Source of the DNA: Ramlibacter sp.
GTDB lineage: Bacteria > Pseudomonadota > Gammaproteobacteria > Burkholderiales > Burkholderiaceae_C
Assembly: GCA_026785815.1 (NCBI GenBank)
Contig: JAJAZH010000122.1
Coordinates: 1 to 10,807 of the forward strand
Direction: 5' to 3'
DNA length: 10,807 nucleotides
A program made the translations under genes and the position numbers. The notes under the pieces are model-generated. The model was not told where the DNA came from. It did not search any database and worked only from the letters and a program-made list of their open reading frames with translations. This document shows positions 1 through 8,429 of this stretch, piece by piece; positions within the stretch are counted from its first letter, which is position 1; each line of letters begins with the position of its first letter.

Positions 1-9
1 CCAATGAGC

Positions 10-60
10 CGCCGGGCCGCCCCAAGGCGAATCCCGCAGCGCGTAGCGCGGAGGGTCGTC
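10..60 (-). repeat. Interspersed palindromic repeat fragment upstream of ftsW
   Basis: Read on the minus strand, bases 30 to 10 match 20 of 21 bases of the core of the repeat between ftsA and ftsZ (6855-6875); the only difference is G for A in the middle (TTGGGGCGG here, TTGGGACGG there). The rest, to about 60, is GC-rich and has short self-complementary pieces such as GCGCGTAGCGCG (39-50), but no further clear match. The segment ends in GGAGGG (50-55), which is the apparent ribosome-binding site of ftsW. murD is expected just upstream, but its stop cannot be fixed: the three frames give TGA at 5-7, TAG at 44-46 and TGA at 64-66, or stay open into ftsW. Confidence 0.6.
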
Positions 61-62
61 CA

Positions 63-1313
63 GTGAGCGCCGCCGCCCGCAAGATCGACGGCCTGCTGGG
101 CGGTGTCCGCCAGGGGCCGCCGCGCTCGGCCCGGCCCCGGGCCGGCTTGCTGGCCCGCAACGACGTGGCCCCGGGCCGGGTGCGCTCATTCGACCAGGCG
201 CTGCTCTGGGTGACGGTCGCGTTGCTGGCGTTCGGTCTGGTGATGGTCTATTCGGCGTCGATCGCGATGCCGGACAACCCCAAGTTCGCGCGCTACGCCC
301 ACACCCATTTCCTGAGCCGGCACGCTTTCTTCATGGCGATTTCCTTCGTGGTCGCGCTGGTCAGCTTCCAGGTGCCGGTCGCCACCTGGGAGAAAGCCGC
401 GCCCTGGCTGTTCGTGGCCGCGCTGCTGCTGCTGGTAGTGGTGCTGATCCCGCATGTCGGCAAGGGCGTCAACGGCGCGCGCCGCTGGATCAGCCTCGGC
501 TTCATGAGTTTTCAGCCGTCCGAGCTGGCCAAGTTCGCGGTGCTTCTGTACGCAGCGAACTACATGGTGCGCAAGATGGACGTGAAGGAAAGGTTCTTCC
601 GCGCGGTGCTGCCGATGGCCGCGGCGGTGGCGATCGTCGGCGTGCTGCTGCTGGCGGAACCCGACATGGGCGCCTTCATGGTGATTGCGGTGATCGCCAT
701 GGGAATCCTGTTCCTGGGCGGCGTCAACGCCCGCATGTTCTTCCTGATCGCGGCGGTGATGGTGGTCGCCTTCGCGTTGATGATCGCGCTCTCGGACTGG
801 CGGCGCGAGCGCATCTTCGCCTACCTCGACCCCTGGAGCGAGAAGCACGCGCTCGGCAAGGGTTACCAGCTGTCGCACTCGCTGATCGCCATCGGCCGGG
901 GCGAGATCTTCGGCGTCGGCCTGGGCGGCAGCCTGGAAAAGCTGCACTGGCTGCCGGAGGCGCACACCGATTTCCTGCTGGCCGTGATCGGCGAGGAGTT
1001 CGGCCTGGTCGGCGTGCTGGCCGTGATCGGGGCGTTCCTGTGGATGACGCGCCGGATCATGCACATCGGCCGCCAGGCCATCGCGCTCGACCGGGTCTTC
1101 GCCGGCCTGGTGGCGCAGGGCGTGGGCATCTGGATCGGTTTCCAGGCCTTCATCAACATGGGCGTGAACCTGGGTGCGCTGCCGACCAAGGGCCTGACCT
1201 TGCCGCTCATGAGTTATGGCGGCTCGGCCATCCTGATGAATCTGGTGTCGCTGGCGGTCGTGCTGCGCATCGACTACGAGAACCGGTTGTTGATGCACGG
1301 GGGGCGGACATGA
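63..1313 (+). CDS. ftsW: Septal peptidoglycan glycosyltransferase FtsW (SEDS family)
   Basis: FtsW is an inner-membrane SEDS protein that polymerises lipid II into septal glycan with its partner FtsI. The 416-residue product has a basic, probably cytosolic N-terminus (1-44) and then about ten hydrophobic segments, the first at about 45-67 and the last at about 388-402. Family signatures are clear: a QPSELAK motif (151-157), PEAHTDF (298-304) with the presumed catalytic Asp303, IGEEFGLVG (309-317), and the C-terminal [19 protein letters not shown] signature (369-387). The GTG start at 63 has GGAGGG seven bases upstream. The frame stays open to the left edge, and GTG codons at 165 and 180 are alternatives because the first 40 residues are poorly conserved in the family. 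The stop overlaps the murG start as ATGA. Identity is secure; the start is less so. Confidence 0.96.
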   Translation: MSAAARKIDGLLGGVRQGPPRSARPRAGLLARNDVAPGRVRSFDQALLWVTVALLAFGLVMVYSASIAMPDNPKFARYAHTHFLSRHAFFMAISFVVALVSFQVPVATWEKAAPWLFVAALLLLVVVLIPHVGKGVNGARRWISLGFMSFQPSELAKFAVLLYAANYMVRKMDVKERFFRAVLPMAAAVAIVGVLLLAEPDMGAFMVIAVIAMGILFLGGVNARMFFLIAAVMVVAFALMIALSDWRRERIFAYLDPWSEKHALGKGYQLSHSLIAIGRGEIFGVGLGGSLEKLHWLPEAHTDFLLAVIGEEFGLVGVLAVIGAFLWMTRRIMHIGRQAIALDRVFAGLVAQGVGIWIGFQAFINMGVNLGALPTKGLTLPLMSYGGSAILMNLVSLAVVLRIDYENRLLMHGGRT

Positions 1314-2377
1314 CCAAGTGCGCGCTGGTCATGGCGGGCGGCACGGGCGGCCACATCTTCCCCGGACTCGCGGTGGCGCAGGCATTGCGCGACCAGTCGT
1401 GGCGGGTGCACTGGCTGGGCGGCCCCGACAGCATGGAGAGCCGGCTGGTGCCGGCGCGCGGATTCGCCTTCGAGACCGTCGATTTTTCCGGTGTGCGGGG
1501 CAAGGGGCTGACGACGCTGGTGCTGTTGCCGCTGCGGCTGTTGAAGGCGTTCTGGCAGAGCATCCAGGTGGTGCGCCGGGTGCAGCCGGACGTGGTGATC
1601 GGCATGGGCGGATACATCACCTTTCCGGCCGGCATGATGAGCGTGCTGCTGGGCAAGCCGCTGGTGCTGCACGAACAGAACTCGGTGGCCGGGATGGCCA
1701 ACCGGGTCCTGGCGGGCGTGGCGGACCGCGTCTTCAGCGCTTTCCCGCAGGTGCTGAAGAAGGCCCGCTGGGTCGGCAATCCGCTGCGCCAGGCGTTTCT
1801 GCAGCAGCCCGGCCCGCAGCAGCGTCTCGGCCAGCGCTCGGGGCCGCTGCGGCTGCTGGTGGTCGGCGGCAGCCTCGGCGCCAAGGCGCTCAACGACGTG
1901 GTGCCGCGGGCGGTGGCGTTGATTCCATCCGGGCAGCGGCCGGTCGTCACCCACCAGAGCGGTGCCCGGCAGATCGACGAACTGCGGGCCAACTATGCCG
2001 CCGCCGGGGTCGAAGCGGAACTGGTGCCGTTCATCGACGACATGGCGCAGGCTTTCGCCGATGCCGACCTGGTCGTCTGCCGCGCCGGCGCCAGCACCGT
2101 GACCGAGATTGCCGCCATCGGCGCGGCCGCGGTGTTCGTGCCGTTCCCGTTCGCGGTCGACGACCACCAGAGCGGCAACGCGCGCTTCCTGGTGGACGGT
2201 GGCGGCGGCTGGCTGGTGCAGCAACGGGACCTGACGCCCGAGTGGCTGGCCGCCTTGCTGCAGACCACCGCCCGGCCCGAGCTGATCGGGCGTGCGCTCA
2301 AGGCCAAGGCAATGGAAAAGACGACCGCGACCACGGACATCGTGGCCGCCTGCCAGGAACTGGCGGTGCGCAAATGA
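1310..2377 (+). CDS. murG: MurG, UDP-GlcNAc:lipid I N-acetylglucosaminyltransferase
   Basis: MurG transfers GlcNAc from UDP-GlcNAc to lipid I at the cytoplasmic face of the inner membrane, giving lipid II. The 355-residue protein is a normal GT-B fold glycosyltransferase of family length. The N-terminal domain carries the glycine-rich GGTGGH (10-15), GMGGY (98-102) and HEQN (121-124) motifs. The C-terminal donor-binding domain has GGSLGA (186-191), [10 protein letters not shown] (257-266) and HQSGN (286-290), which contact the UDP-GlcNAc ribose and uracil. The ATG at 1310 overlaps the ftsW stop by four bases and a G-rich stretch (about 1299-1307) lies just before it. The frame is open further upstream to 1040, but that part is the shadow of ftsW. 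The product feeds FtsW, encoded immediately upstream. Confidence 0.97.
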   Translation: MTKCALVMAGGTGGHIFPGLAVAQALRDQSWRVHWLGGPDSMESRLVPARGFAFETVDFSGVRGKGLTTLVLLPLRLLKAFWQSIQVVRRVQPDVVIGMGGYITFPAGMMSVLLGKPLVLHEQNSVAGMANRVLAGVADRVFSAFPQVLKKARWVGNPLRQAFLQQPGPQQRLGQRSGPLRLLVVGGSLGAKALNDVVPRAVALIPSGQRPVVTHQSGARQIDELRANYAAAGVEAELVPFIDDMAQAFADADLVVCRAGASTVTEIAAIGAAAVFVPFPFAVDDHQSGNARFLVDGGGGWLVQQRDLTPEWLAALLQTTARPELIGRALKAKAMEKTTATTDIVAACQELAVRK

Positions 2378-2391
2378 AAGACGTTCTGTGA
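2374..2391 (+). other. Five-codon minigene bridging murG and murC
   Basis: An ATG at 2374 overlaps the murG stop as ATGA, reads MKDVL, and stops at TGA 2389-2391, which overlaps the murC GTG start as GTGA. It is a complete start-to-stop frame of five codons. It may act as a reinitiation relay carrying ribosomes from murG to murC, because murC has only a weak purine run (GAAAGA, 2376-2381) as a ribosome-binding site. The frame and both overlaps are plain in the sequence; the role is inference and chance is possible. Confidence 0.35.
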
Positions 2392-3796
2392 AACACGCGA
2401 TCAAGCACCTTCATTTCGTTGGAGTGGGCGGCGCCGGTATGTCGGGCATCGCCGAGGTGCTGCGCAATCTCGGCTACCTGATTTCCGGCTCCGACCTGTC
2501 CGACAGCGTGACGCTGCAGCGCTTGCAGGGCCTGGGCATCAAGACCTATGTCGGCCACGCGGCAGCCAACGTGATCGGCGCGGATGCGATCGTCACCTCG
2601 ACCGCGGTCCAGGCCGACAACCCCGAAGTGCTGGCGGCCCGCAAGCGCAAGATCCCGGTGGTTCCGCGCGCCATCATGCTGGCCGAGTTGATGCGGCTGA
2701 AGCGGGGCATCGCGATCGCCGGAACCCACGGCAAGACCACCACCACCAGCCTGGTGGCGAGCGTGCTGGCGGAGGCCGGACTGGACCCGACGTTCGTGAT
2801 CGGCGGCAAGTTGAACAGCGCCGGGGCCAACGCGCAGTTGGGGCAGGGCGAGTACATCGTGGTCGAGGCCGACGAGTCCGATGCCTCGTTCCTGAACCTG
2901 CTGCCGGTGATGGCGGTGGTGACCAACATCGACGCCGACCACATGGAGACCTACGGCCACGACTTCGGCAAGCTCAAGTCCGCGTTCGTCGAGTTCCTGC
3001 ACCGCATGCCGTTCTACGGCACCGCCATCCTGTGCATCGACGATGCCGCGGTGCGCGAGATCGTGCCGCTGGTGCAATGCCCCGTCACCAGCTATGGCGT
3101 GAGCCCCGAGGCGCAGGTGCGGGCCGTGGACATTCGCGCCGTCGGCACGCAGATGCACTTCACTGTGCAGCGCCGCAACGGCGTCACGTTGCCGGACCTG
3201 AAGGTGGTGCTCAACCTGGCGGGCCACCACAACGTGCTGAACGCACTCTCGGCGATCGCCGTGGCGGCGGAGCTGAACGTGGACGACGCCGCGCTGGTCA
3301 AGGCATTGGCCGAATTCCGCGGGGTCGGCCGCCGCTTCCAGAGCTACGGCGAGATCCCGGTGCCGGCCGGGCAGGGTGGCGGCCGGTTCACCGTGATCGA
3401 GGACTATGGCCACCACCCGGTGGAAGTCGCGGCCACCCTGGCCGCCGCGCGCGGGGCGTTCCCGGGCCGGCGCCTGGTGCTGGCGTTCCAGCCGCACCGC
3501 TACAGCCGCACGCGCGACTGCTTCGAGGATTTCGTCAAGGTGCTCAACCACGCCGACGTGGTGATGCTGTCCGAGGTCTACGCCGCCGGTGAGGCGCCGA
3601 TCGTCGCTGCCGATGGCCGCTCGCTGGCGCGTGCCGTGCGGGTTGCCGGCAAGGTCGAGCCGGTCTTCGTGGCGCAGATCGCCGACATGCCGCAGGCCGT
3701 GATGGACGTCGCCCGCGCTGGCGATGTCGTGATGTGCATGGGCGCCGGCTCGATCGGCGGCGTGCCGGCGAAGCTGGTGGAGATGGGAGGTGACGC

Positions 3797-3800
<4 letters not shown>
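2388..3800 (+). CDS. murC: MurC, UDP-N-acetylmuramate--L-alanine ligase
   Basis: MurC is the cytoplasmic ATP-dependent ligase that adds L-alanine to UDP-MurNAc, the first step of stem-peptide synthesis. From the GTG at 2388 the protein has 470 residues, normal for the family. Domain 1 begins with the UDP-binding GVGGAGMSG (12-20). The central ATPase domain has the P-loop GTHGKTTTT (112-120), the [10 protein letters not shown] stretch (159-168) and [11 protein letters not shown] (180-190). [12 protein letters not shown] (279-290) and the C-terminal domain motifs EDYGHHPVE (338-346) and FQPHRYSRT (367-375) follow. The GTG is chosen because [14 protein letters not shown] directly after it is the usual MurC N-terminus. 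The frame is open back to an ATG at 2292, but that part lies inside murG. Spacing from murG is 10 bases and no strong ribosome-binding site is visible. Confidence 0.96.
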
Positions 3801-4758
<958 letters not shown>

Positions 4759-4762
<4 letters not shown>

Positions 4763-5544
4763 AACCTGCGCTGCCCCAGCCGTTCGACGTCAAGCTGATG
4801 AACCTCACCGCCACGGTGCTGTTCACGGTGGCTGCGGTCGCGTTGCTGGCGGCAACCTTGTGGTGGGTGCTGCGGCATCCGGCTTTTGCGATCGGCGCGA
4901 TCACCGTCCGGGGCGAGGTGACGCACAACAGCGCGGCGATGCTGCGGGCCAACGTCATGCCCCGGCTGGCCGGGAATTTCTTTACCGTCAGCCTGCAGAC
5001 CACGCGCGAGGCGTTCGAGGCCGTGCCGTGGGTGCGGCAGGCGGTCGTCCGGCGCGAATTTCCGAACCGGCTGCGGGTGCTGCTGCAGGAGCACCAGGCG
5101 GTGGCGCTGTGGGGACCCGATGGCGACCAGAAGCTGGTCAACAGCTTTGGCGAAGTGTTCGAAGCCAACGCGGGCGATGTCGAGCCGGACAACCTGCCGC
5201 GCCTGAAAGGTCCGGACGGCCAGTCGCTGCAGGTGCTGCAGATGTACCGGGTGGTGAAGCCGCTGTTCGAGGGGCTGGACCTGACGGTGGAGCAGCTCGG
5301 CCTGTCGCCGCACGGCAGCTGGACCGCACAACTTGAATCCGGCGCGGTGATCGAGCTGGGACGCGGCACCAGGGCCGAGGTGGCGCAGCGGACCAGCCGC
5401 TTCATCCAGACGCTCAACCAGGTGACTTCGCGCCATTCGCGCCGGGCCGACTCGGTGGTGTCGGCCGACCTGCGCCACGCAGATGGCTATGCGGTGCGCC
5501 TGAGGGGTGTCACGACTGCGGTCGAGACGGCGGCTAAAAAATAA
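4759..5544 (+). CDS. ftsQ: Cell division protein FtsQ
   Basis: FtsQ is a bitopic inner-membrane protein that links early and late divisome components and recruits FtsB and FtsL. The 261-residue product has a short cytosolic N-terminus, one transmembrane segment at about 16-38, and a periplasmic remainder. A POTRA domain begins at about 42 ([12 protein letters not shown]) and runs to about 112, with the typical [17 protein letters not shown] (89-105). The beta domain includes [15 protein letters not shown] (234-248), close to the usual DLRYxNGxA signature. The ATG at 4759 overlaps the ddl stop and has AGGTGA (4749-4754) upstream. An in-frame ATG at 4714 lies inside ddl and would place extra residues before a normal N-terminus, so it was not used. 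Sequence conservation in this family is low, but position and topology leave little doubt. Confidence 0.94.
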
Positions 5545-5564
5545 CAGGATCGACAGGCAACTAC

Positions 5565-6794
5565 ATGGCAAAAGAATACAAGGACCTGGTCGTCGGCCTG
5601 GACATCGGCACCGCCAAGGTGATGGTGGTGGTGGCGGAGGTGCTGGCGAACGGCGAGCTCAAGCTGGCCGGCCTGGGCATCGCGCCGTCCAACGGACTCA
5701 AGCGCGGCGTGGTGGTGAACATCGACGCCACGGTCCAGAGCATTCAGCAGGCCCTCAGGGAGGCCGAGCTGATGGCCGACTGCAAGATCACGCGGGTCTA
5801 CACCGGCATCACCGGCGCCCACATCCGCGGCATCAACTCCAGCGGCATGGTGGCGGTGAAGGACAAGGAAGTCACGTCGGCCGACGTCGCCCGGGTGGTC
5901 GAGACCGCACGCGCCATCAACATCTCCACCGACCAGCGGCTGCTGCTGGTGGAACCGCAGGAATTCGTGATCGACGGCCAGGACGTGAAGGAGCCGATCG
6001 GCATGAGCGGCATCCGGCTCGAAGCCAAGGTGCACATCGTCACCGGCGCCCAGAGCGCGGCCGAGAACATCATCAAGTGCGTGCGGCGCTGCGGCCTGGA
6101 AGTGGAGCAGCTGATGCTCAATCCGCTGGCCTCCAGCCTGGCGGTGCTGACCGACGACGAGAAGGAGCTCGGCGTGGCGATGGTGGACATCGGCGCCGGC
6201 ACCACCGACGTCGCGATCTTCACCAACGGCGCGATCCGGCACACGGCAGTGATCCCGATCGCCGGCGACCTGATCACCAGCGACATCGCGATGGCGCTGC
6301 GCACCCCGACCAAGGACGCCGAGGAGATCAAGGTCGAGAGCGGTTTTGCCAAGCAGCTGCTGGCCGACCCGGACCAGCAGGTCGAGGTGCCGGGGCTGGG
6401 CGACCGCGGTCCGCGCATGCTCTCCAAGCAGGCGCTGGCCGGCGTGATCGAGCCGCGGATCGAGGAGATCTTCTCGCTGGTGCAGCAGGTGGTGCGCGAG
6501 TCGGGCTACGAGGAAGTGCTGTCCTCTGGCATCGTGCTCACCGGCGGCAGCTGCGTAATGCCGGGCATGGTCGAACTGGGCGAAGACATCTTCTTGAAGC
6601 CGGTGCGGCGCGGCAACCCCAAGTACCGCGGGGCGCTGTCGGACATGGTGATGCAACCGCGCGCCGCCACCGTGATGGGCCTGCTGGAGGAAGCGCGGCT
6701 GGCGCGCCTGCGCGGCTTCAAGGTGGCGCAGAAAAACGGTTCGATGAAGACGGCCTTCGGCCGCTTCCGCGATTTCATCGTGGGGAATTTCTAG
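5565..6794 (+). CDS. ftsA: Cell division protein FtsA (actin-like)
   Basis: FtsA is the actin-like ATPase that tethers FtsZ filaments to the inner membrane and recruits later divisome proteins. The 409-residue product has the phosphate-1 motif LDIGTAK (12-18). The FtsA-specific 1C domain spans about 85-165, within which EPQEFVIDGQ (130-139) is characteristic. Phosphate-2 is VDIGAGTTD (207-215), and the adenosine motif is VLTGGSCVMPGM (324-335). The last 16 residues form a basic amphipathic helix (KTAFGRFRDFI, 395-405), the membrane-targeting sequence. A modest AGG (5555-5557) lies seven bases before the ATG, in a 20-base gap after ftsQ. The gene ends cleanly at TAG 6792-6794, just before a repeat cluster that separates it from ftsZ. 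Confidence 0.97.
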   Translation: MAKEYKDLVVGLDIGTAKVMVVVAEVLANGELKLAGLGIAPSNGLKRGVVVNIDATVQSIQQALREAELMADCKITRVYTGITGAHIRGINSSGMVAVKDKEVTSADVARVVETARAINISTDQRLLLVEPQEFVIDGQDVKEPIGMSGIRLEAKVHIVTGAQSAAENIIKCVRRCGLEVEQLMLNPLASSLAVLTDDEKELGVAMVDIGAGTTDVAIFTNGAIRHTAVIPIAGDLITSDIAMALRTPTKDAEEIKVESGFAKQLLADPDQQVEVPGLGDRGPRMLSKQALAGVIEPRIEEIFSLVQQVVRESGYEEVLSSGIVLTGGSCVMPGMVELGEDIFLKPVRRGNPKYRGALSDMVMQPRAATVMGLLEEARLARLRGFKVAQKNGSMKTAFGRFRDFIVGNF

Positions 6795-6799
6795 AGTAT

Positions 6800-6921
6800 G
6801 TGGCCCCCACGCTTTTCACTCCGTGTACTGCGCTGCCCCCCGAGGGGGCTTCGATCGCCTTGGGACGGCCCGGCGACGATCGAGTGGCCCCCACGCTTTT
6901 CACTTCGTGTAATGCGCCGCT
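6800..6921. repeat. Composite palindromic repeat between ftsA and ftsZ
   Basis: Two direct repeats, 6800-6836 and 6884-6920, agree at 34 of 37 positions; the first 21 bases are identical and begin GTGGCCCCCAC, itself a small hairpin. Between them lie two palindromic units. One is a hairpin with stem GCCCCC (6835-6840) and GGGGGC (6844-6849) around CGA. The other is the inverted repeat TCGATCG (6851-6857) and CGATCGA (6877-6883), enclosing the GC-rich core at 6855-6875 that also occurs inverted at 10-30. I recall similar sequences scattered between genes in comamonad genomes, but cannot verify copy number here. No transposase is present. The hairpins could slow or stop transcription from ftsA, though no T-run follows them. 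Confidence 0.85.
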
Positions 6922-6949
6922 CAATTCGCAATCGGCGAAGAAAGGAGCG

Positions 6950-7036
6950 ATGGCGGTGCACCGATTCACCGACTTGAACGTTCATGGTCAACCAACAAAA
7001 CAATCTATTCAACGGCAACTGCACAAAAGGTTCTAG
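6950..7036 (+). CDS. Possible short leader ORF before ftsZ
   Basis: Between the repeat cluster and ftsZ is an open frame of 28 codons from ATG 6950, or 26 from GTG 6956, ending at TAG 7034-7036. The sequence AAAGGAG (6941-6947) is too close to the ATG but eight bases from the GTG, a normal spacing, so the GTG is the better start. The predicted peptide is basic, rich in His, Arg, Lys and Gln, with no membrane segment and no family I recognise. Its stop lies inside the ftsZ ribosome-binding site, nine bases before the ftsZ ATG, an arrangement that would allow translational coupling. A short frame may arise by chance, and the region could simply be the ftsZ 5' untranslated region. Confidence 0.3.
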   Translation: MAVHRFTDLNVHGQPTKQSIQRQLHKRF

Positions 7037-7039
7037 GAG
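7035..7039 (+). promoter_or_regulatory. Ribosome-binding site of ftsZ
   Basis: AGGAG lies six bases before the ftsZ ATG, a near-ideal Shine-Dalgarno site and stronger than those of ftsA or murC. It overlaps the TAG stop (7034-7036) of the possible leader ORF. The preceding stretch, about 6970-7045, is noticeably more A/T-rich than the genes on either side. It contains TTGAAC (6974-6979) and a GAACGTTC palindrome (6976-6983), but no -10 box at good spacing, so I do not call a promoter. Confidence 0.8.
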
Positions 7040-7045
7040 TCACAA

Positions 7046-8278
7046 ATGAGCATCGAAATGATTGAAGTCGAAGAGTTCCACCTCGGTACCCAGATCAAGG
7101 TGATCGGGGTCGGCGGTGGCGGCGGCAACGCGGTCGAACACATGATCGACCGGGCGGTGCAGGGCGTGGAGTTCATCTGCGCCAACACCGACGCGCAGGC
7201 GCTGTCGCGCAGCCCCGCGCACAAGACCATCCAGCTCGGCTCGAGCGGCCTGGGCGCCGGCAGCAAGCCGGAGAAGGGCCGCGAAGCGGCGGAGCTGGCG
7301 GTGGAGGACATCCGCACCGCGATCGCCGGCGCCCACATGCTGTTCATCACGGCCGGCATGGGCGGCGGCACCGGCACCGGCGCCGCGCCGGTGATCGCCC
7401 GCGTCGCCAAGGAGATGGGCATTCTCACCGTGGGCGTGGTGACCAAGCCCTTCGACTGGGAAGGCGGGCGCCGCATGACCAACGCCGACAACGGCCTGGC
7501 CGAACTGGAGGCCAATGTCGATTCGCTGATCGTGGTGCTGAATGAAAAGCTGCTCGACGTGCTGGGCGACGACATCACCCAGGACGAAGCGTTCGCCCAC
7601 GCCAACGACGTGCTGAAGAACGCCGTCGGCGGCATCGCCGAAATCATCAACGTGCCCGGCCACGTGAACGTCGACTTCGAGGACGTTCGCACCGTGATGG
7701 GCGAGCCGGGCAAGGCGATGATGGGCACGGCTGTGGCGTCCGGCCCGGACCGCGCGCGCATCGCTGCCGAACAGGCCGTCGCCTGCCCGCTGCTGGAGGG
7801 CATCGACCTGTCCGGCGCCAAGGGTGTGCTGGTGCTGATCACCGCGGCCAAGGGCTCGCTCAAACTGAGCGAGTCGAAGCTGGCGATGAACACCATCCGC
7901 GCCTACGCCTCGGCCGACGCCCACGTGATCTATGGCACGGCCTACGACGACAACCTCGGCGACGAGGTGCGGGTGACGGTGGTCGCCACCGGCCTGTCGC
8001 GCCAGGGCCAGCGCCGCACGGCCCCGCCGCTGCAGGTGCTGCGCACCGGCACCGACAACGTGCCGTTCAACGTGCCGACGGTGAACAACGTCGTCGGCGT
8101 GCCGGGCGTGATCATCACCAGCAACGGGCCGTCTTCGCAGCCCGACTACGGCGGCATGGCGGTGCCCAGCGTCTGGCGCACCAACCGGACCCAGGCCGCC
8201 GCCAAGGTGGACGCGCTGAGCTCCGGCGGGATGGACGATTTCGAGATCCCGGCGTTCCTGCGCAAGCAGGCGGATTGA
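7046..8278 (+). CDS. ftsZ: Cell division GTPase FtsZ
   Basis: FtsZ is the tubulin-like GTPase that polymerises into the cytokinetic ring. The 410-residue protein starts with a short N-terminal segment and then the GTPase domain: KVIGVGGGGGNAV (18-30), the tubulin signature GMGGGTGTG (104-112), and KPFDWEGGRRM (134-144), a variant I associate with comamonads in place of the enterobacterial FNFEGKKR. The T7 synergy loop NVDFEDV (208-214) supplies the acidic residues that complete the GTPase site of the next subunit. A domain of about 220-318 follows, then a variable linker (about 319-394). The conserved C-terminal peptide DDFEIPAFLRKQ (397-408) is the FtsA-binding tail. A strong AGGAG site precedes the ATG. 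The gene is separated from ftsA by 251 bases that include repeats, and so may have its own expression control. Confidence 0.98.
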   Translation: MSIEMIEVEEFHLGTQIKVIGVGGGGGNAVEHMIDRAVQGVEFICANTDAQALSRSPAHKTIQLGSSGLGAGSKPEKGREAAELAVEDIRTAIAGAHMLFITAGMGGGTGTGAAPVIARVAKEMGILTVGVVTKPFDWEGGRRMTNADNGLAELEANVDSLIVVLNEKLLDVLGDDITQDEAFAHANDVLKNAVGGIAEIINVPGHVNVDFEDVRTVMGEPGKAMMGTAVASGPDRARIAAEQAVACPLLEGIDLSGAKGVLVLITAAKGSLKLSESKLAMNTIRAYASADAHVIYGTAYDDNLGDEVRVTVVATGLSRQGQRRTAPPLQVLRTGTDNVPFNVPTVNNVVGVPGVIITSNGPSSQPDYGGMAVPSVWRTNRTQAAAKVDALSSGGMDDFEIPAFLRKQAD

Positions 8279-8290
8279 AGCAACCCGTCC

Positions 8291-8377
8291 TCCCGCGCAG
8301 CCTGCCCTCGCGTAGGCGGGGGGCGGGGATCCAGAGCTTTCACCGTTGGCGTCCTGGATTCCCGCCTGCGCGGGAAT
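8291..8377. repeat. dRS3-like inverted-repeat element between ftsZ and lpxC
   Basis: Bases 8358-8377 read ATTCCC, eight bases, GGGAAT, which fits the dRS3 consensus known from Neisseria and forms a perfect 8-bp hairpin with a 4-base loop. A second, inverted and diverged arm lies to the left. GGCGGGGATCCAG (8322-8334) pairs with CTGGATTCCCGCC (8354-8366) with one G-T wobble, and TCCCGCGCAG (8291-8300) pairs with CTGCGCGGGA (8366-8375). The left arm therefore looks like the right arm with an extra 21 bases (8301-8321) at its centre. The minus strand would translate in part to the SFPRRRESR peptide commonly seen in spurious ORFs from this repeat. It could act as a transcription barrier after ftsZ, but lacks a T-run. 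Confidence 0.8.
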
Positions 8378-8417
8378 GACAAGTTTCGCGGTGTCGCCCG
8401 CCCGGCACATGGCACCT

Positions 8418-8423
8418 TAAAAT
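8418..8423 (+). promoter_or_regulatory. Candidate -10 element for lpxC, possible leaderless mRNA
   Basis: TAAAAT matches five of six bases of the TATAAT consensus and ends six bases before the lpxC ATG at 8430. The usual start point, about seven bases downstream, would fall on the A of the start codon, giving a leaderless transcript. In agreement, there is no usable Shine-Dalgarno site: the only purine-rich piece, CGAG (8424-8427), is two bases from the ATG. No good -35 box is seen at 16-18 bases spacing, so the call rests on the -10 alone. Confidence 0.4.
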
Positions 8424-8429
8424 CGAGCC

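Noticed and set aside
2298..3551. Long antisense open frame (417 codons) opposite murC, and similar ones opposite ftsW, murG, ddl, ftsQ, ftsA, ftsZ and lpxC
   Set aside because: They are His/Arg/Ala/Gly-rich mirror frames typical of high-GC coding DNA, with no recognisable motifs, and lie fully opposite secure genes.
6775..6969. Minus-strand 64-codon frame across the ftsA-ftsZ gap
   Set aside because: It contains the peptide VKSVGAT twice, exactly where the DNA direct repeats lie, and PGRPKA as also read at the left edge. It is translation of repeat DNA, not a gene.
6974..7009. sigma70 promoter for ftsZ using TTGAAC as -35
   Set aside because: No -10-like hexamer lies at 16-18 bases; CAATCT and TCTATT are too far downstream.
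5507..7036. 509-codon plus-strand frame overlapping ftsA and ending before ftsZ
   Set aside because: Over ftsA it is an off-frame shadow; only its last 26-28 codons outside ftsA are considered, as a possible leader ORF.
8322..8377. Intrinsic terminator after ftsZ
   Set aside because: The hairpins are strong but no T-run follows; GACAAGTTTCG after the last stem is insufficient for a standard terminator call.
8146..8415. Minus-strand 89-codon frame after ftsZ
   Set aside because: It reads through the dRS3-like repeat (SFPRRRESR) and into ftsZ antisense; a well-known type of spurious frame.
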